Made by a program: the position numbers and the translations under genes
From: Nematostella vectensis
Lineage: Eukaryota > Cnidaria > Anthozoa > Actiniaria > Edwardsiidae
Direction of reading: 5' to 3'
NCBI RefSeq assembly: GCF_932526225.1
Contig: NC_064039.1
Location: 3,423,001 to 3,487,000, forward strand
Length of the DNA stretch: 64,000 nt
Part shown: piece after piece, positions 31,894 through 44,392 of the stretch
How positions within the stretch are numbered: the stretch's first letter is position 1
How the letters are laid out: every line of letters starts with the position of its first letter
The notes under the pieces: model-generated
Databases searched by the model: none
Told to the model about the DNA's origin: nothing
Seen by the model: only the letters and a program-made list of their open reading frames with translations

Positions 31894-32690
31894 AGTCAGT
31901 TCAGTTGGGATTCTGTCAGATCAGCATAAAAAAGCAAGTGGTGCAGATAAAGCAAAATATAATGCATATAAGAGAGAATATAGAGCAGCAAATGCATCTC
32001 CAGAGCAACAGGCAAAACGTAATATGTATCAAAAAGCTTATCGATCAAAGAAGGCAGCTGAACAAAAGGCCAAACATAATAAGTACCAAAATGCCTATAG
32101 GTCAAGGATGACACCTGACAAAAAAGAAAATCATAATGAATACATGAAATCTTATCGAAGTGTTACCAATATTGAAACAGCTATTTCAAAGTTTCATGGC
32201 TTAGTTGAAGCAGGTCCTGTTTATATTTGTACATGCTGTGATCAGCTTTGGTATGGGCATAGTGTTCTGGGTGCCAAAAAACTCATAGAATCGAAACCTG
32301 ACATTGTTAAATATCTTTTTAAGACAAGCATTGGGGATGCTGATTGGGTTTGCAAAACATGCTATAGTTATTTATTGAAGAATAATATTCCACCTTGTGC
32401 TGTTGTTAATGGTTTGGTATTTCCACAAAAACAAGCATTCTTTGATCTAAATGAATTCGAGTGTAGATTACTTGTCCCAAGAATTGCTTTTCAAAAGTTA
32501 ATGCAAGCTCCCAGGGGAAAGCAATTAAAAATTTATGGGAATATTGTTAATGTAAGCCTGCTGATGTAAGTCATACTGTTAGCATGTTACCACGGTTACC
32601 AAATGCGGCTGGAACAATAAAAGTCAATTTAAAAGAAAGCTCCAATATAAGAGTTCTGCATTATCATTGAACGTGAGACCTCATAAGGTA
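31874..32690 (+). pseudogene. Helentron basic-repeat and cysteine-rich (DUF6570-type) region
   Basis: A run of Lys/Arg/Tyr repeats (KAKYNAYKREYRA, KAKHNKYQNAYRS and similar, three to four units) is followed by CTCCDQLWYGHS, DADWVCKTC and FPQKQAFFDLNEFECRLLVPRI. This is the pattern of the DUF6570 region seen before the Rep domain in animal Helitrons. The frame ends at 32569 and continues with shifts (SLNVRPHKVVEAAEWL). A nucleic-acid-binding role is inferred from charge. Confidence 0.75.
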
Positions 32691-32849
32691 GTAGAAGCAG
32701 CAGAATGGCTAATAAGCAACAGTGGTCAAATGAATTTGAACAGCTTCAAAACATGGATGGTGATTTGTCTTGTAGTAAACAATCTGAAAAAATGTCTGAA
32801 AAAAGTCATAGTAGCGAGCCTGACAAAATAGATGATGAAGATAACTTAA

Positions 32850-34502
32850 GTGAAGACAAAAGATGAAATGCCTGCAGGTGTTACTGACACTAAGTTAACA
32901 GCAACTGACTTTTTAGAAGATAATGAGCGCCAACATATATTTAATATTGCACCAGCAGAAGGCAGTATACCCATAAGCATATTCAGGGATAAATTCTCAG
33001 AAGAGTTAGCATATTCTGGAATATTTCTTGGTCAACCTAGAGTATTAAGTAAGCAAATTAATTATAGTGATATATGTAAATCAGAACTAAAAAGGTCAGA
33101 CAGAAGAGCAGCAACGTGTGTTGAGAATATTTTTTAAAAAGCAAAAAAGCTTCAAATGAAAATCCTATTAGGCAAGTCAACTATTGCACTTAGAAAATGT
33201 AAGGGAAATAACAGGAATCTTAATGCACGTCAACTAAAGCAGACAGGTGCAATAGATAGATCAATTCACTATGATAAAGGATTTAAATTCCTAACCGCAT
33301 TACGAGGCTCACCACAATATTTTGAAAAAGTTAAAAAAGACCTGTTTGCAATGATAAGACAGCTCGGACCAGCAACATTGTTTTGCAGTTTCTTATCAGC
33401 AGAAACACAGTGGACTCACCTACTTAGAATTCTTGGCCAACTTGTTGATCACAAGCTATATTCTGATAATGAAATACAAAATCTGAACTGGGAGGATAGG
33501 TGTAGATTAATTCAAAGTGATCCTGTAACATGTGCAAGACATTTTGATTACCAAGTCAATAAATTTCTGACTAACTTCCTCTTCACTTGGAAATATATCA
33601 GATTGGTTTTACAGAGTTGAATATCAGCAGCACGGCTCACCACACATTCACATCTTGATTTGGATTGAAGCACCATCTTTTCAAGAACAAAGTGATGATG
33701 AAGTTATAGACTTTATTGATAACATAATAAGCTGTCACAAGCCCACAGATAATCCTGAACTACTCAATTTAGTCCAGAGACAAGTTCACCCACATTCACA
33801 TACTTGTCGTAAGAATACAAAAGGAGAGTGTAGGTTTTATTATCCGCAGCCTTCTATGAGGCAAACTATGATTCTTTATCCTTTAGTTGATGACATGCCA
33901 CAAAGTAAAGTAAAAACATATAAAGAGACATGGAAATCCATCAAAGGGCATCTAGATAAAATGAAAGAAGGCGAAGACATTTCTTTTGATGAATTACTGT
34001 TGGACCTCAAAGTCACAGAGGAAAACTATTTACTTGCTATATGTTCATCCCTTAATGCTCCCACTGTTTTCTTAAAAAGAATCCTAATGAGCTAAGGATT
34101 AACTACTACAATCCTGCTTGCCTGAGAGCATGGGGGGCTAACATGGATATTCACTTTGTGCTAGATGTTTATGCATGTGCAGTATATATTGTTAGTTATA
34201 TCTCAAAAGCTCAAAAAGGTATGAGTGAGCTATTGCGTGAAGCTTGTACTGAAGCAAGAAAAGGTAATTCTACCATCAAACAGCAAGTTAGAGATATTGG
34301 CAGTAAATTTGTAAACAATGTTGAAATAAGTGCCCAAGAAGCAGTATACATTGTACTGCAGTTGCCCATGAGAAAGGCCTCTAGACAAATTGTATTCATT
34401 AACACTTCACCTCCTGAAGAGAGAGTTGAGCTTTTGAAGCCATTGAATGATTTAAAAGAAATGGATGATGACTGTGAAGAAATTTACACTAGTGGGATGT
34501 AA
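32850..34502 (+). pseudogene. Helitron Rep (HUH nuclease) region, broken
   Basis: The pieces 32850-33137, 33156-33620, about 33601-34095 and 34143-34502 are in different frames. They cover NIAPAEGSIPISIF, the Helitron helicase-like N domain (RGSPQYFEKVKKDLFAMIRQLG), the HUH motif GSPHIHILIW (about 33632-33661), and the two-tyrosine motif VYIVSYISK (about 34180-34206). Rep nicks and joins single DNA strands in rolling-circle transposition. Stops at 33138, 33620, 34095 and 34502 show the copy is inactive as read. Confidence 0.85.
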
Positions 34503-34734
34503 AAAAGATATAGTAAGCGGCCAGCTAAGCTAGGAGACATAACTCTAGCAGAATGGGCTGCATGGTATGGTGGAAAACCATATGTAAAGCCACCTCATGA
34601 TATAGACATTGATGGCTTGCCATTGCAGAATTATATTGATCATTATGAGAATGATGATGAAATCAATGAAGTTGAAGATCAGAAAAATATCTGTGGTAAA
34701 ACAAAAAAGAGAAATTAAGCTAGGATAATAAGAA

Positions 34735-35676
34735 GTGTATGGTTCAATAAGGAAGCTGATCCAGAAAAGCACTATCGTGAGCTTATCATGCTATTTACTG
34801 CTTGGTGATTCTAGGTCTGAGCCATTGATACTTAATGAATTACCAGATGATGAGTATAGATATATGGTACAAACATTGAATAAAGAACAGAAGGAATTCT
34901 TTTATCGTGTTTTGCATCTAATCAAAACATCTGATGAGCCCTTATATTGCTTTCTCTCTGGAGGGGCAGGAGTAGGCAAATCCCATGTGACTAAAGCCTT
35001 GTATCAGGCAGCACTAAAGTACTATAATACTAGAGCTGGTGACAACTTTTCACACATCAAGGTTTTAATGCTGGCACCTACAGGTAAAGCTGCATATATT
35101 ATCAAGGGTAACACAATTCACAGCGCACTAGCAATACCAGCATGCCAGTCACTAAACACCAACAGACGTCTTGACTCAAGTAGATTGAATTCCCTAAGAA
35201 GCCAGCTTGGTAGTGTCAAACTGATTTTTATAGATGAAATATCCATGGTTGGTAACACAATGTTTAATGTGCAAATTGATAACAGATTAAAAGACATCAA
35301 AAGGAGCCCATTACACTTTGGGTGTGTGATTATTATTGCTATTGGTGATTTATTTCAACTACAGCTAGTTATGGATAATTACATATTCAAAGATTTGAAC
35401 TCAGAATATGGCATTCTTGCTCCAAATCTATGGCAAGAGCTCTTTAAAATGTTTGAATTGCATCAAATTATGAGGCAAAGAGAAAACAAACTATTTGCAG
35501 AAATGCTCAACAGACTAAGAGAAGGTAACCATACCAAAAAAGATATATCAAAATTTAAAGAAAGAATATTATCAACCAACATTATCAATTATCCAATCGA
35601 TGCTCCACATCTGTTCATACAGAATGCAAAAGTAAATGAATTTAATAAAAGAGCTCACCAAGCTATACACCATTAA
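34735..35676 (+). pseudogene. PIF1-like helicase region of the Helentron
   Basis: 313-residue open piece with Walker A GGAGVGKS (about 34960), APTGKAAY (motif Ia), IFIDEISM (Walker B, about 35225) and a GDLFQLQ motif. It stops at 35676, and the last helicase motifs continue in the next open piece from 35839. It would unwind DNA during transposition. The premature stop separates it from its C-terminus. Confidence 0.85.
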
Positions 35677-35838
35677 TGCACACAACAGTGTTATAGGAGC
35701 TGAATCTCAAGAGCTCAGGGATAAGATATTGAAGCAAATACCTAGTGATCCCAGGAAACTAAACAGTTATATGCTACACTTAATCTAAAAGTAGGTGAGA
35801 GAACTGAAATATCACTTAACACTAGAACAGATGATGGA

Positions 35839-36980
35839 GTGACTAATGGTGCTGACAATGTAATTAAGCTAGTACAAGTTCATCAGCGAAACAGACCATC
35901 AGGTATAATATGGGTACAGTTTGAACACACAGACCTTGACACTAAAACTAGGCGTGAAAACAGGCAGTTGTATGCCCAAGGGATTGACCCTACATGGACC
36001 CCAATCACCCCAGTCACTACACAGTTTTCAGTTGGTAGAAACAGAACCGTTCAAGTTATAAGAAAGCAGTTTCCATTAAGACAAGCTGCTAAAACCATAC
36101 ATAGATCTCAAGAAGATACCGAAACTAGAGTTGTTGTTAACTTTGAAACCAAAAGAGCTATTCCTCACATACATTATGTTGGACTAAGCAGAGTAACAGC
36201 TTTAAGTGGTTTGCATATCACTGAACTATGTGATAATCAAATATCTGTTAGTTCTGATGTTCAGAAAGAAATGGAACATCTAAGAACAGATGGCAAACTT
36301 GAACTTTGTATTTCACCACTTTACAATGCGGATCAAAATACCATAAAGATCTGCTTCTTAAATGCACGTTCTTTGAATAAACACATCAATGACATCAGAG
36401 CAGACTTGACCTATTTGAGTACAGATGTAAATATATTTGCTGAAACGCGATTCAGGCATGATGACAGTAACAGTATGTATGAACTAGAAAACTATGCTTT
36501 ATATTGATATGATGGCCCATCAAATCATTTGGAAAGGCCATATGGTGGTACTGCAGTATACAGCCGCATTGATTTCTATCCTGGGTATCCGCATTGCTAT
36601 AACCTAAATGGTATGGAGGTGACAGTAATACGATTGATGATAGTTCCACATGTAACTATTATAGCTGTGTATCGCTCTCCTAATGTTGCAATAAGGCAAG
36701 TTTGTGCTGCTATAGAGGAAATCTTGAATTTGCCCACAACCACACAATTTAAAATGCTCATTGGAGATTTTAATGTCAACTGGTTAAACTGTTTGGAGCG
36801 GACACCTATTTATAATCTTTTGGTTAGAGATCATCAATACAGACAGTTGATATCATGCTGCACTACAGATAACAGATCTTGCATTGATCACATATACACT
36901 AATCCACCACAAACAATCATCAAAGCTAATGTAATGGAGACCCTCTGATCATAAAGCACTTTATGCATTGTTTACATGTT
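35839..36980 (+). pseudogene. Helicase C-terminus fused to APE-type endonuclease
   Basis: 35839-36507 encodes helicase C-terminal motifs (KTIHRSQ, HYVGLSRV), then without a break the start of an APE/EEP endonuclease (ICFLNARSLNKH, NIFAETRF). After TGA near 36505 the frame resumes at 36529-36948 with GGTAVYSR, a GDFNVNW motif and SCIDHIYTNPP. A helicase-endonuclease fusion is the hallmark of Helentrons. Two stops interrupt it here. Confidence 0.85.
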
Positions 36981-37219
36981 AGTACATTTTGTCTACTGTT
37001 CATCTCCTCTGTTTATCTATATATGGTGGCGAAAGTGTCACATACAATTTGGCTCGGTTTCAAATCGCATGTTTTTTAAATATCTTTTTTAAATATTTCA
37101 CTCCAAATTCAGTTATTTGAATTATAGGTTACATCCCCAGAAACAAAAAGTGCTAGATCAACACCTGTTGAAGTTTCCACAGCATTACCTTTTTTTTTTT
37201 CTTTTTTATAAATTGGACC

Positions 37220-39297
37220 ATGGCACAGCAAACTTATTCAGGTAGGTATCATACATTGTTGACATGCTGTCATTATGGAATTACACCATGGCCTGGGACC
37301 AGTTGCTCAAAGATGGGTTAATGCTAGTAAACCAGAGTTAAATAAGGTTCTTATCCAATCATATGTCAAAAATAGCTTATTTAACCCTGGGTTAGCATTA
37401 ACCTACTTTTGAACAACTCAGCCCAAGAGTATACATACTGTTTTTCAAAAATTCTGGAAAATGTGCGATATTTTGTATTATTTAGGTCTTTGTAGAAATT
37501 AGGGCTTTTCCCTGACACCTTTTGAGAGGCACACTGTAGTACAGTATTATGTACATTGTAAATTAGTTATATTTCTCAACTAACATTTGTTTTTCATTAC
37601 AGCAAAAATGAAACTGACAAAGGACAGTACAATCAAAGTAAGTGCATTTATATCATTTGACCATAGTTCTTCATGGTGAAGATTCAGATGAAATTACTTG
37701 CATAAAGTAAAGAAATACCTCACACTTCCTTTTTGTGCAATACCTTAGAGTTTACTTCAGTAAAATATATGTTTTTGGAGCTTAAATATGGGGGATGGGG
37801 GTGTACTCCCATAATTATGATAATATTGACTTTATTATTATTATTTGATATGTTTATTAATGTGATAAATGCACTGGGATGTTGAAGAACACTCAAAAGG
37901 GTATTTCTTATTATAAGCTTCGCTCATTTACACACCAGGAAGTTCAGTACATGGAAAATGGAAAACAAAACGTTTTTTTTAACAAACCATAAAGGGGACT
38001 ATAATTTCCATGGAATGGTTTTTGTTAGTGTAATAGCTCATTACTTTTGCATGGAAGGCTCTGGTAATAGTCATTGATGCAAGCACGGGATTTGTGAAAC
38101 GGTCGTTGAAAGAAAGAACTTTCAACACGTGTTCCAGTACTCAAAAACATTGAGTCAGCTAAGGCTAAACAAATGGCTGTCACATAGAGCCTCCCCAGCG
38201 ATGTACCCAGTTGTTTAGCTGTGGATATGAGAACGGTAGCATCATAACCATTTTTTCTTTGCATAATCCCTTTTCAGCTGTTGAAGGATACATACATCAA
38301 CGGAGTAGAGTAAAAGATGGACATAATATGAACAGCTCACCACCAGTCACCTACTTTGATTGTCAACTACAAACTTCGTCATCAGAATCTATCCGCTTGG
38401 TCTGTTATTCACCGAAAAAACGTGCAAACCTGCAGCAAGCATTCAAGAACAAGAAGCCCGTGAAAATAGTTAATACTAAGAAGAATGCGCAGAAGCGTTT
38501 TAGTACTAGTGTTGAGGAATACACTATTGGAAAGATGTCAAAAATTATGCCCAGTTCTGAAGTTCAGTTTCAATATAATGATCAATTTGATAACCATTTG
38601 GTAACCGTGCATGAGGCACTTCACAAAAATGTTTACGATACTGTTGATTTGAAGGTCAAAGCAATTACTAAACAAGAGGAAAAACTTTCTATCATCAAGA
38701 AAGGCATCCAAAAATACATGGTTGATTGCATAGTAGCAGATGCGTCCGAATCGATCAAAATAACGCTCTGGGAAAATACTATTGACACAGTACACGCAGG
38801 AAAGTCATATCATTTTAAAAACTTAACAGTAAGAATCTTTGATGACAAATATTTGAACACAAACGAAGAAACGTGTATAGAGGAAATTGAGGACATTACG
38901 AATGCGAACATAACAGTTACGAGACAATATTATCATTGGACAGTGCATTGGAATAGACATTAAAAAAAGCTGCTGTTGTATATTGTTCAACAGTACTGTG
39001 GACATAAATTGCGACGAAGAGGAAACTATCACATGCAGTAAATGTGAAATAACTACCCTAAAATCATTACTTAACGCCAAACTTGTTTGTAATTCACTGA
39101 TACGCCAAGAAAAAAAATATGAAAGGTATACCTCATTCAATGACAGAATCGAAAGTTTTCTGAAAGCTCAGAATCGTGATATTTCTGTAAATGAGATCGA
39201 TATAAATGAGCTCAAGCAGTTACTACTAAAGTCTGGCCCACACAAGATGATAGTAGACAAAGCTTGTAAAGTGATAGCACAGTTTATCACTGGATGA
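37220..39297 (+). pseudogene. RPA/OB-fold single-strand DNA-binding-like protein, frameshifted
   Basis: The main exon follows tttttctttgcataatcccttttcag (starting 38278) and encodes VEGYIHQRSRV, YFDCQLQTSSS, KPVKIVNTKK, then an OB-fold with VDLKVKAITK, CIVADASESIKITLWE and SYHFKNLTVRIF, as in RPA-like proteins. It ends at TAA 38963. A plus-one shift near 38935 restores the family-like C-terminus (GQCIGIDIKK, then CSKCEITT, to 39297), so the gene is frameshifted or the sequence has an error. Possible 5' exons at 37220-37241 (MAQQTYS) and 37603-37637 (KMKLTKDSTIK) have good splice sites but the wrong phase. Some Helitrons encode RPA-like proteins, so it may be element-derived. Confidence 0.6.
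37294..37425. mobile_element. Foldback MITE, about 130 bp
   Basis: tgggaccagttgctcaaag plus gggttaatgcta on the left is mirrored by tagcattaacctacttttga and caactcagccca on the right, with gagttaaataag/cttatttaaccc pairing inward. The arms are about 50 bp around a short loop. It lies in the intron-like space of the OB-fold gene. Confidence 0.8.
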
Positions 39298-41532
39298 ATC
39301 TGTATTCCTCTTTATAGAGAGAAACAGCTTACTAGGTTCAATTATGTTGTTTAATCATAAAGTTTACTATCCTGTTCTATCATGTTGTTATTTATAGATT
39401 GTAGCATTGAACGTTATTTAGTTAAGTAGGGTATTTTATCCTGTTAATGTTATTGTTATTATGAATTAAACATTGCTTGTTAAAAATGTCTTTCTTCTTT
39501 ATGGGAATTAAAGTATTCCAATAGGCTCGCGATATTGCTTGGGAGAAAAAGGCAAGAGGTACTGACCTTGATCCAAATGCAAACATAAACACATTTTTCC
39601 TTTCGTGCTGTTAGACCGAGATTGACTGAAATTCGCTATGGCATATTTCCGCTAAAGGCCAGTAAGGACATTGCAATCCTAATTTCGGGGTGGGAACCCT
39701 GTCTCAACTACCACACAGGGCCAACAGTAGTAATGGACACTGGGCAGACACTATTGACCAATCAGGCGGCAATAAATATTTTCATGGTAGAAGACACTGA
39801 AAAGACTAAGCTTGAAGGAAACCAATGAGACTTTAGGTTTTTAGGCCCATAACTGGTTATATATGGTTTTCTAAATTCCTGTAAATTCGACCACAGTAGC
39901 TACACTCACGCTTTGCAGGCCTATTTTTAATATGTGCAATTCAAGAATAGATCCTTCAAAATGAGTAGTGAGGGTAATTGCTTAAAGTTCTTAAAACCTT
40001 TCAGCATAGATAAAGCATAGATAAACTTTAAATTCTGAAAAGGGAATTGAATTTGATTGAAATTTGAATTTTCTACAGATCTTTGAATTTTTTCCTGGCC
40101 AGGCGAAAGGAGATTGAATCGAGTGAATAATTCCAAGTTTTGGCGGGAAAATCTGAAACAATGTATCTTCCTTAAATCCGTTAAAATTTAGAGACGGCAA
40201 TACCACAAAATATTGGCAAAGTGTTTTCTATTGCAATGCTACCCACAATGAAGCGAAGAAAAATTTAAAGCCGAGAATTGTAGGCAAAAAAAGAAAATTT
40301 CGTTTTGTTGTAGGTTTAAAAAAACAGCACACGTTCGTGAGAATGTCGCCATTCTTGATTGCGAATGCAGCGCGCGCACAATGCAAAACAACTCAAAGAC
40401 TAAAAATATCTGCTAAATTTTGCATAGTTGTTTCCTGAAGTTAAATAATAATTTGACTACCAGGTTGAGATAAAAAGATAATGGTAAAAGTTGTAACCGC
40501 ACAACGTTCTTCAGCAACTAACTAAGACGGGAACTGGTTTAGCGCGCGCATATATTTTCTCATGTAATTTGGTTGACATCTCGATCTATGTCACAAATGA
40601 CTGGACCCGGGCCTTTCAGTTCATGGCCCTTTTTCCGAAGGTTGATCAAAATACCTCAATATTACAGATTTGAGTTATTCGCGTGAACGCGTGTTTTATA
40701 GGGTCCATATGAACCACATACCATTTGGAAGATGAAAATATAAAGAATTGGCAAAGTCTATCAACTCTGAAAGGTTATATGGACTTTAATTAAAGCAAGG
40801 GGGTAGGTGGTGCTCATTCAAGCAATTACCATTATCTAATATTATTACATATTAATAACATTTCAGATATTTCAACATAAAGCTTCAGCACTTGAATTCT
40901 CTCTTGTCTCAGAAGACATTAACATTTCAAAACATATCACTAGTTCTCATACTCCAACTCTCTAATAGGCCATAATAAAGATGTGTTACTCCTTCGAGTC
41001 AGTACAATTTGTGATAATCAGGTCCATTCACAAAAACATTAAAATCAACAGTCCCCAATATTCCCAGTATATCACTTCCCGCCCCCTCCCCCCTGCTTCT
41101 CCATGAAAGAACATCACAAAAATAACAAAGCTTCCCGCGTAAGTTTCTATAATAACAAGATGCTGACAAAAAAAAAAAAAAAAAAAACACTCCAAACTTT
41201 GGCTTAAAGTATGCACGTCCTTCCATCCTACACTGTAGTAGCTTAATTTTCCAAGAGTCCAAGAGAGTCCATTCCGATCTCCGGCGAATAGAAAAGACTT
41301 GTACTAAAAACTAACAGAAACCCAAACTAAAACGGGACTTGCTTTGAGCAGAATTTGAATGCGCAAGTCGAATTGAAGGTCAGTTATTGATGGGAATACT
41401 CGATACTTTTCATCGCGGTTTTTGCATAAACTTGTTTGCACATAGGAACTACAACTCGTATCGGATGTCGGCTTGTGTATTTGCACATCCCCCCCTCTCT
41501 ATAAATCGCTACAGAAAATCTAAATATTAGAC
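39298..41532. other. AT-rich intergenic DNA
   Basis: No gene is supportable. The 68-codon frame at 39622-39828 has no recognisable domain. A poly-A tract (about 41168-41187) creates artefactual frames. Confidence 0.4.
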
Positions 41533-41742
41533 TTATCGATACATGCCTTTTCCATGAGAAGTATTCTTCCTCGTAGAACGTCTTCGCGAAGAGCTTGAGC
41601 TAACCCGAGATGACGCTTTGCTCGCAGGACTTTGTAGATCCGCCGTTCCAGCGACCGATGACTTCTCGCGTTTCCGCGAAGAAGCTCGTTCCTTTTTTTG
41701 TTTTTGAGCAGATTTGACTGGTGTTGTTTTAGTCCTAGCCAT
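41533..41742 (-). CDS. Small basic protein with a histone-H3-tail-like N-terminus
   Basis: 69 codons from ATG 41742, with TAA directly upstream, to 41533. The protein is almost entirely Lys, Arg, Ser, Thr and Ala. It begins MARTKTTPVKSAQKQKK, close to the first residues of histone H3 (MARTKQTARKS), and continues with RKREKSS and a Ser-Arg run (VSSSSSRRRSTRKN). There is no histone fold. It may be a nuclear or chromatin-associated peptide; the H3 resemblance could be mimicry or chance. The start lies 395 bp from the oppositely oriented cGAS-like gene, so they may share a promoter. It may continue in further exons if 41533 is not the true end. Confidence 0.55.
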   Translation of the reverse strand: MARTKTTPVKSAQKQKKERASSRKREKSSVAGTADLQSPASKASSRVSSSSSRRRSTRKNTSHGKGMYR

Positions 41743-42137
41743 TATTTAGCCATCAGCCTTTCTCTCTATAGTTAAAAGCAAGAAAAAGACCACATAAAAC
41801 ACTTTTGATCGGACATTTGTTAGCTCATGTTCGCACACTCCGCTTTTCAGCCGACGTCCGTTCCGAAGAGTCTCCTGTTTCACTCGAGTCACGTGATTTA
41901 GCAAACAAGGCTGTTGCTTACGGTCTCCCTGTGGTTATGCCATAGTCAAACATAGCATCAGACTTTTGGGGGGAACTCCTGGATGGAGGGGAAGCCCCGA
42001 CCCTCAATTCCAAGAAATTTAAATACAAACGCAATCACTTTTTCCCTGTTAGCAGAGGCCTCTTAAAATCACTTTCACTTTACGTAAACAACTGGGGTGA
42101 ACACACTACAACCGCTACATCTGTAACATCGTTTAAA
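41743..42137. promoter_or_regulatory. Putative shared promoter, H3-like peptide / cGAS-like gene
   Basis: 395 bp separate two divergent start codons. The interval holds tcacgtgat (an E-box within gagtcacgtgat, about 41886-41896) and no other gene. Shared regulation is inferred from the head-to-head arrangement only. Confidence 0.4.
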
Positions 42138-44392
42138 ATGGGAGAAGTCAGCAATTACAGCTTGAATCAGTATTTCAGTCAGAAGATAACGATTCATCAA
42201 GACGCGAAGCAGAAAGCGCTTGCAGCCTGGCAGCCTCCGGTCCAAAAAATTCTTAAATTTGTTGAAGAAAGAAACACCTATTACAAATTTGATCGACTTT
42301 TGATGACTGGAAGCTACTACGAGAGAGTTAAAGTGAAGAATCCCGATGAATTCGATCTTATGATTGAGATCGACAAAGAACAACTACTGAAGCAACAACC
42401 CGGAGCTGCGGTCTATCCGGAAAACCCACCACTGGGTAAATAAGAGCCTAATGCAGGCGTTTTGTGACGTATTATTTTACAATAATAATCTAGGTCTTAT
42501 GTCATTTTTTTTCACAAAACTACAAAGTTTTTATTTTGAAAAACACAAAGAGGACATCACCCTATAACTTTTAATTCGTTCAATTGTTTTAGGGAGTCAA
42601 AATTAAGTACTGTAAATAATTATTTACTTGCTCTTTTTTTGCACAAAGTTTTCACACCTTGAAAAGTGATGATGCGTGGAAATGTTTGGGCAAGAGATTT
42701 TCTTCATTTACAGTGATTTGTGTCTTTCTGGAACTCACAGTTTTCAATCATATTTCAGGTTATTCTTTGCTGCGTGGAGTTTCGCACGGTTGGACGGTTT
42801 TTATCGATGCCACTGCAATAAAAAGCACAATCAGTGGATTGGTCAATCAGGCGGTCCAAAACTACCAATACGGGTAATCTATACTAGTTTCCTGCTTGTT
42901 GTGCAGACAGTTATTCAATTTGGAAAAACTTCTTCCCTGCTAGCAGAGGCCTCTTATCTCTGTATTTCGCTGTGCTGGCGTTCGCGTTTCCTTCAAACAC
43001 TACTTCAAACGCACCCCCCACCTAGCAGTTGTTAAAAATTTTATACCCAAAAAGATAGGACAATCCCATCCCGTCTACTTTTCAGGAGAGCCGCACCCCA
43101 ACCCCGGAATTAGTTGTGTGAGCAGTGAAGGGGTTATTTGAGTTGAAACAAACACAATATGGTGTCCCATCGTTATCATAGCATTTCTCAAACATGAAAA
43201 AAAAAAAAAAAAAAAAATCAGGGGCTGATGAATGATTACAATGGGTGAAGCATGAGTGGAGCCTCTGGGGTACCCCGGGTTATTAAGGACTCGCAAGAAA
43301 GCAGAATGGCAAGAGAGGAATGGGAGGGGAAGAAAAACACTTTTTTTCACACAAAATAGTTTTATGATTGCCTACATATATTCAATATGAAATCCAATAC
43401 ATATTTAACACTTCCAGTTATTTGCATTTCAGATCATTTATCAGTCAAAAATTGAATGGGCCTGCTGTTACTTTAAAGATTGATAATAATGGCAAGAACT
43501 ATGCAGTTGATTTGACGTTTGCATTCAAAGTAAATGAGTGGCCAAGTGCCGCAAATGAGTGGGCAAGACGTTGTAGAAGAGGTAAATATTATTTAAAAAA
43601 CACCTACCAGGGCTTTAATTAATTTTCAGAGTACGCGTTGGAGATTGATAAGTAGGGGGTGGAAGTCATTTTATCTTTTAGTTCCAATAAAACTTAAGTC
43701 TACTTAAAAAAGAAAAGTAGCCAGCACTCGTTGGAAAATAGCTGGCACTTCCACTGGCCGCGGGGCCTTTATGAAATCCTTGATCTACTATTGGTAAGAA
43801 ATGATTAATAGGGGTTCCAGGTGTATTACTATTGATACCTAATACCCCTTTGCTTTGCCTTTGGTGTACCAACCTGTCTGAAATCCAATCTTTTTTCTTT
43901 ACAGGATGGCCAAGTTGTGACCTGATTGAGGAGATTGTGAAAGATGGCTGTCATGTTGTTGCCAAAAAGCCTGAGATCTTCCAAGGAACAAGTAAAGGCA
44001 GCTTTTGCTGGCGGTATTCTTTCTCCACTGCAGAGAAAAAGCTTTTCCAAAAAGGTTTCTCTGGGGATGCAGGCACATGTATGAAACAGGTTCTTCGCCT
44101 CCTCAAATCCCTGAGAGAGGACTATATGAATTATATGGGTCCTCTTACTTCATATCATCTGAAAACCATTGTTTTCTATGAATGTGAGCGATTTCCAGAC
44201 CCATCTGATTGGGATGGTAGCAAGCTTGCTGAAAGGTTTAAATCTGCAGTGCTCTTACTTCAGTATTTTATTAAAAATAAATACTTACCACACTACTTTA
44301 TCCAAAACCTAAACCTGTTTGGAACCCCAAAATTCAATGATCAAGTTTTCCAGAGTCTTCTAAATGGCACAGAGATGTTTCTGGTTTGGTAA
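42138..44392 (+). CDS. cGAS-like nucleotidyltransferase (Mab-21 family)
   Basis: Exons 42138-42435, 42759-42873, 43433-43581 and 43905-44392 join in phase to 349 aa. The nucleotidyltransferase signature GSYYERVKV begins at residue 58, followed by the metal-binding EFD (E71, D73). The third Asp is D164 in YAVDLTFAF. Further on, CWRYSFSTAEKKL, SYHLKTIVFYEC and YFIQNLNLF match the cGAS/Mab-21 C-terminal domain. The vertebrate zinc-thumb (H-x5-CC-x6-C) is absent; QKGFSGDAGTCMKQ stands in its place. Cytosolic cGAS-like receptors sense nucleic acid and make cyclic dinucleotides that activate STING. Zinc-thumb-less members include dsRNA sensors and cnidarian enzymes. All key catalytic residues are present, so I expect an active enzyme; ligand and product are unknown. 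Confidence 0.9.
43622..43765. repeat. Interspersed repeat, copy 1
   Basis: Matches 56716-56855 in the same orientation: ggagattgataagtaggg, gaagt-attttatctttt, aaagtagcc-gcactcg, aaaatagctgg. Non-coding, in the last intron of the cGAS-like gene. Confidence 0.8.

Larger units (their letters stand above)
30840..36990 (+). mobile_element. Degraded Helitron of the Helentron type (OTU, Rep, helicase, endonuclease)
   Basis: In order on the plus strand: a short upstream coding remnant (30842-31063, with stops), a 2A-tagged OTU protease-like frame, a basic-repeat plus cysteine-rich segment, a HUH Rep nuclease, a PIF1-like helicase and an APE-type endonuclease. This order is diagnostic of Helentrons. 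Several stops and frameshifts interrupt the coding sequence, so this copy is not autonomous. Exact termini were not found; the right end lies soon after the last endonuclease residues (DHKALYALF, about 36950-36980). Confidence 0.9.

Noticed and set aside
34941-34950. Possible second hammerhead core (ctgatgag)
   Set aside because: It lies in helicase coding sequence with no GAAA and no pairing stems nearby.
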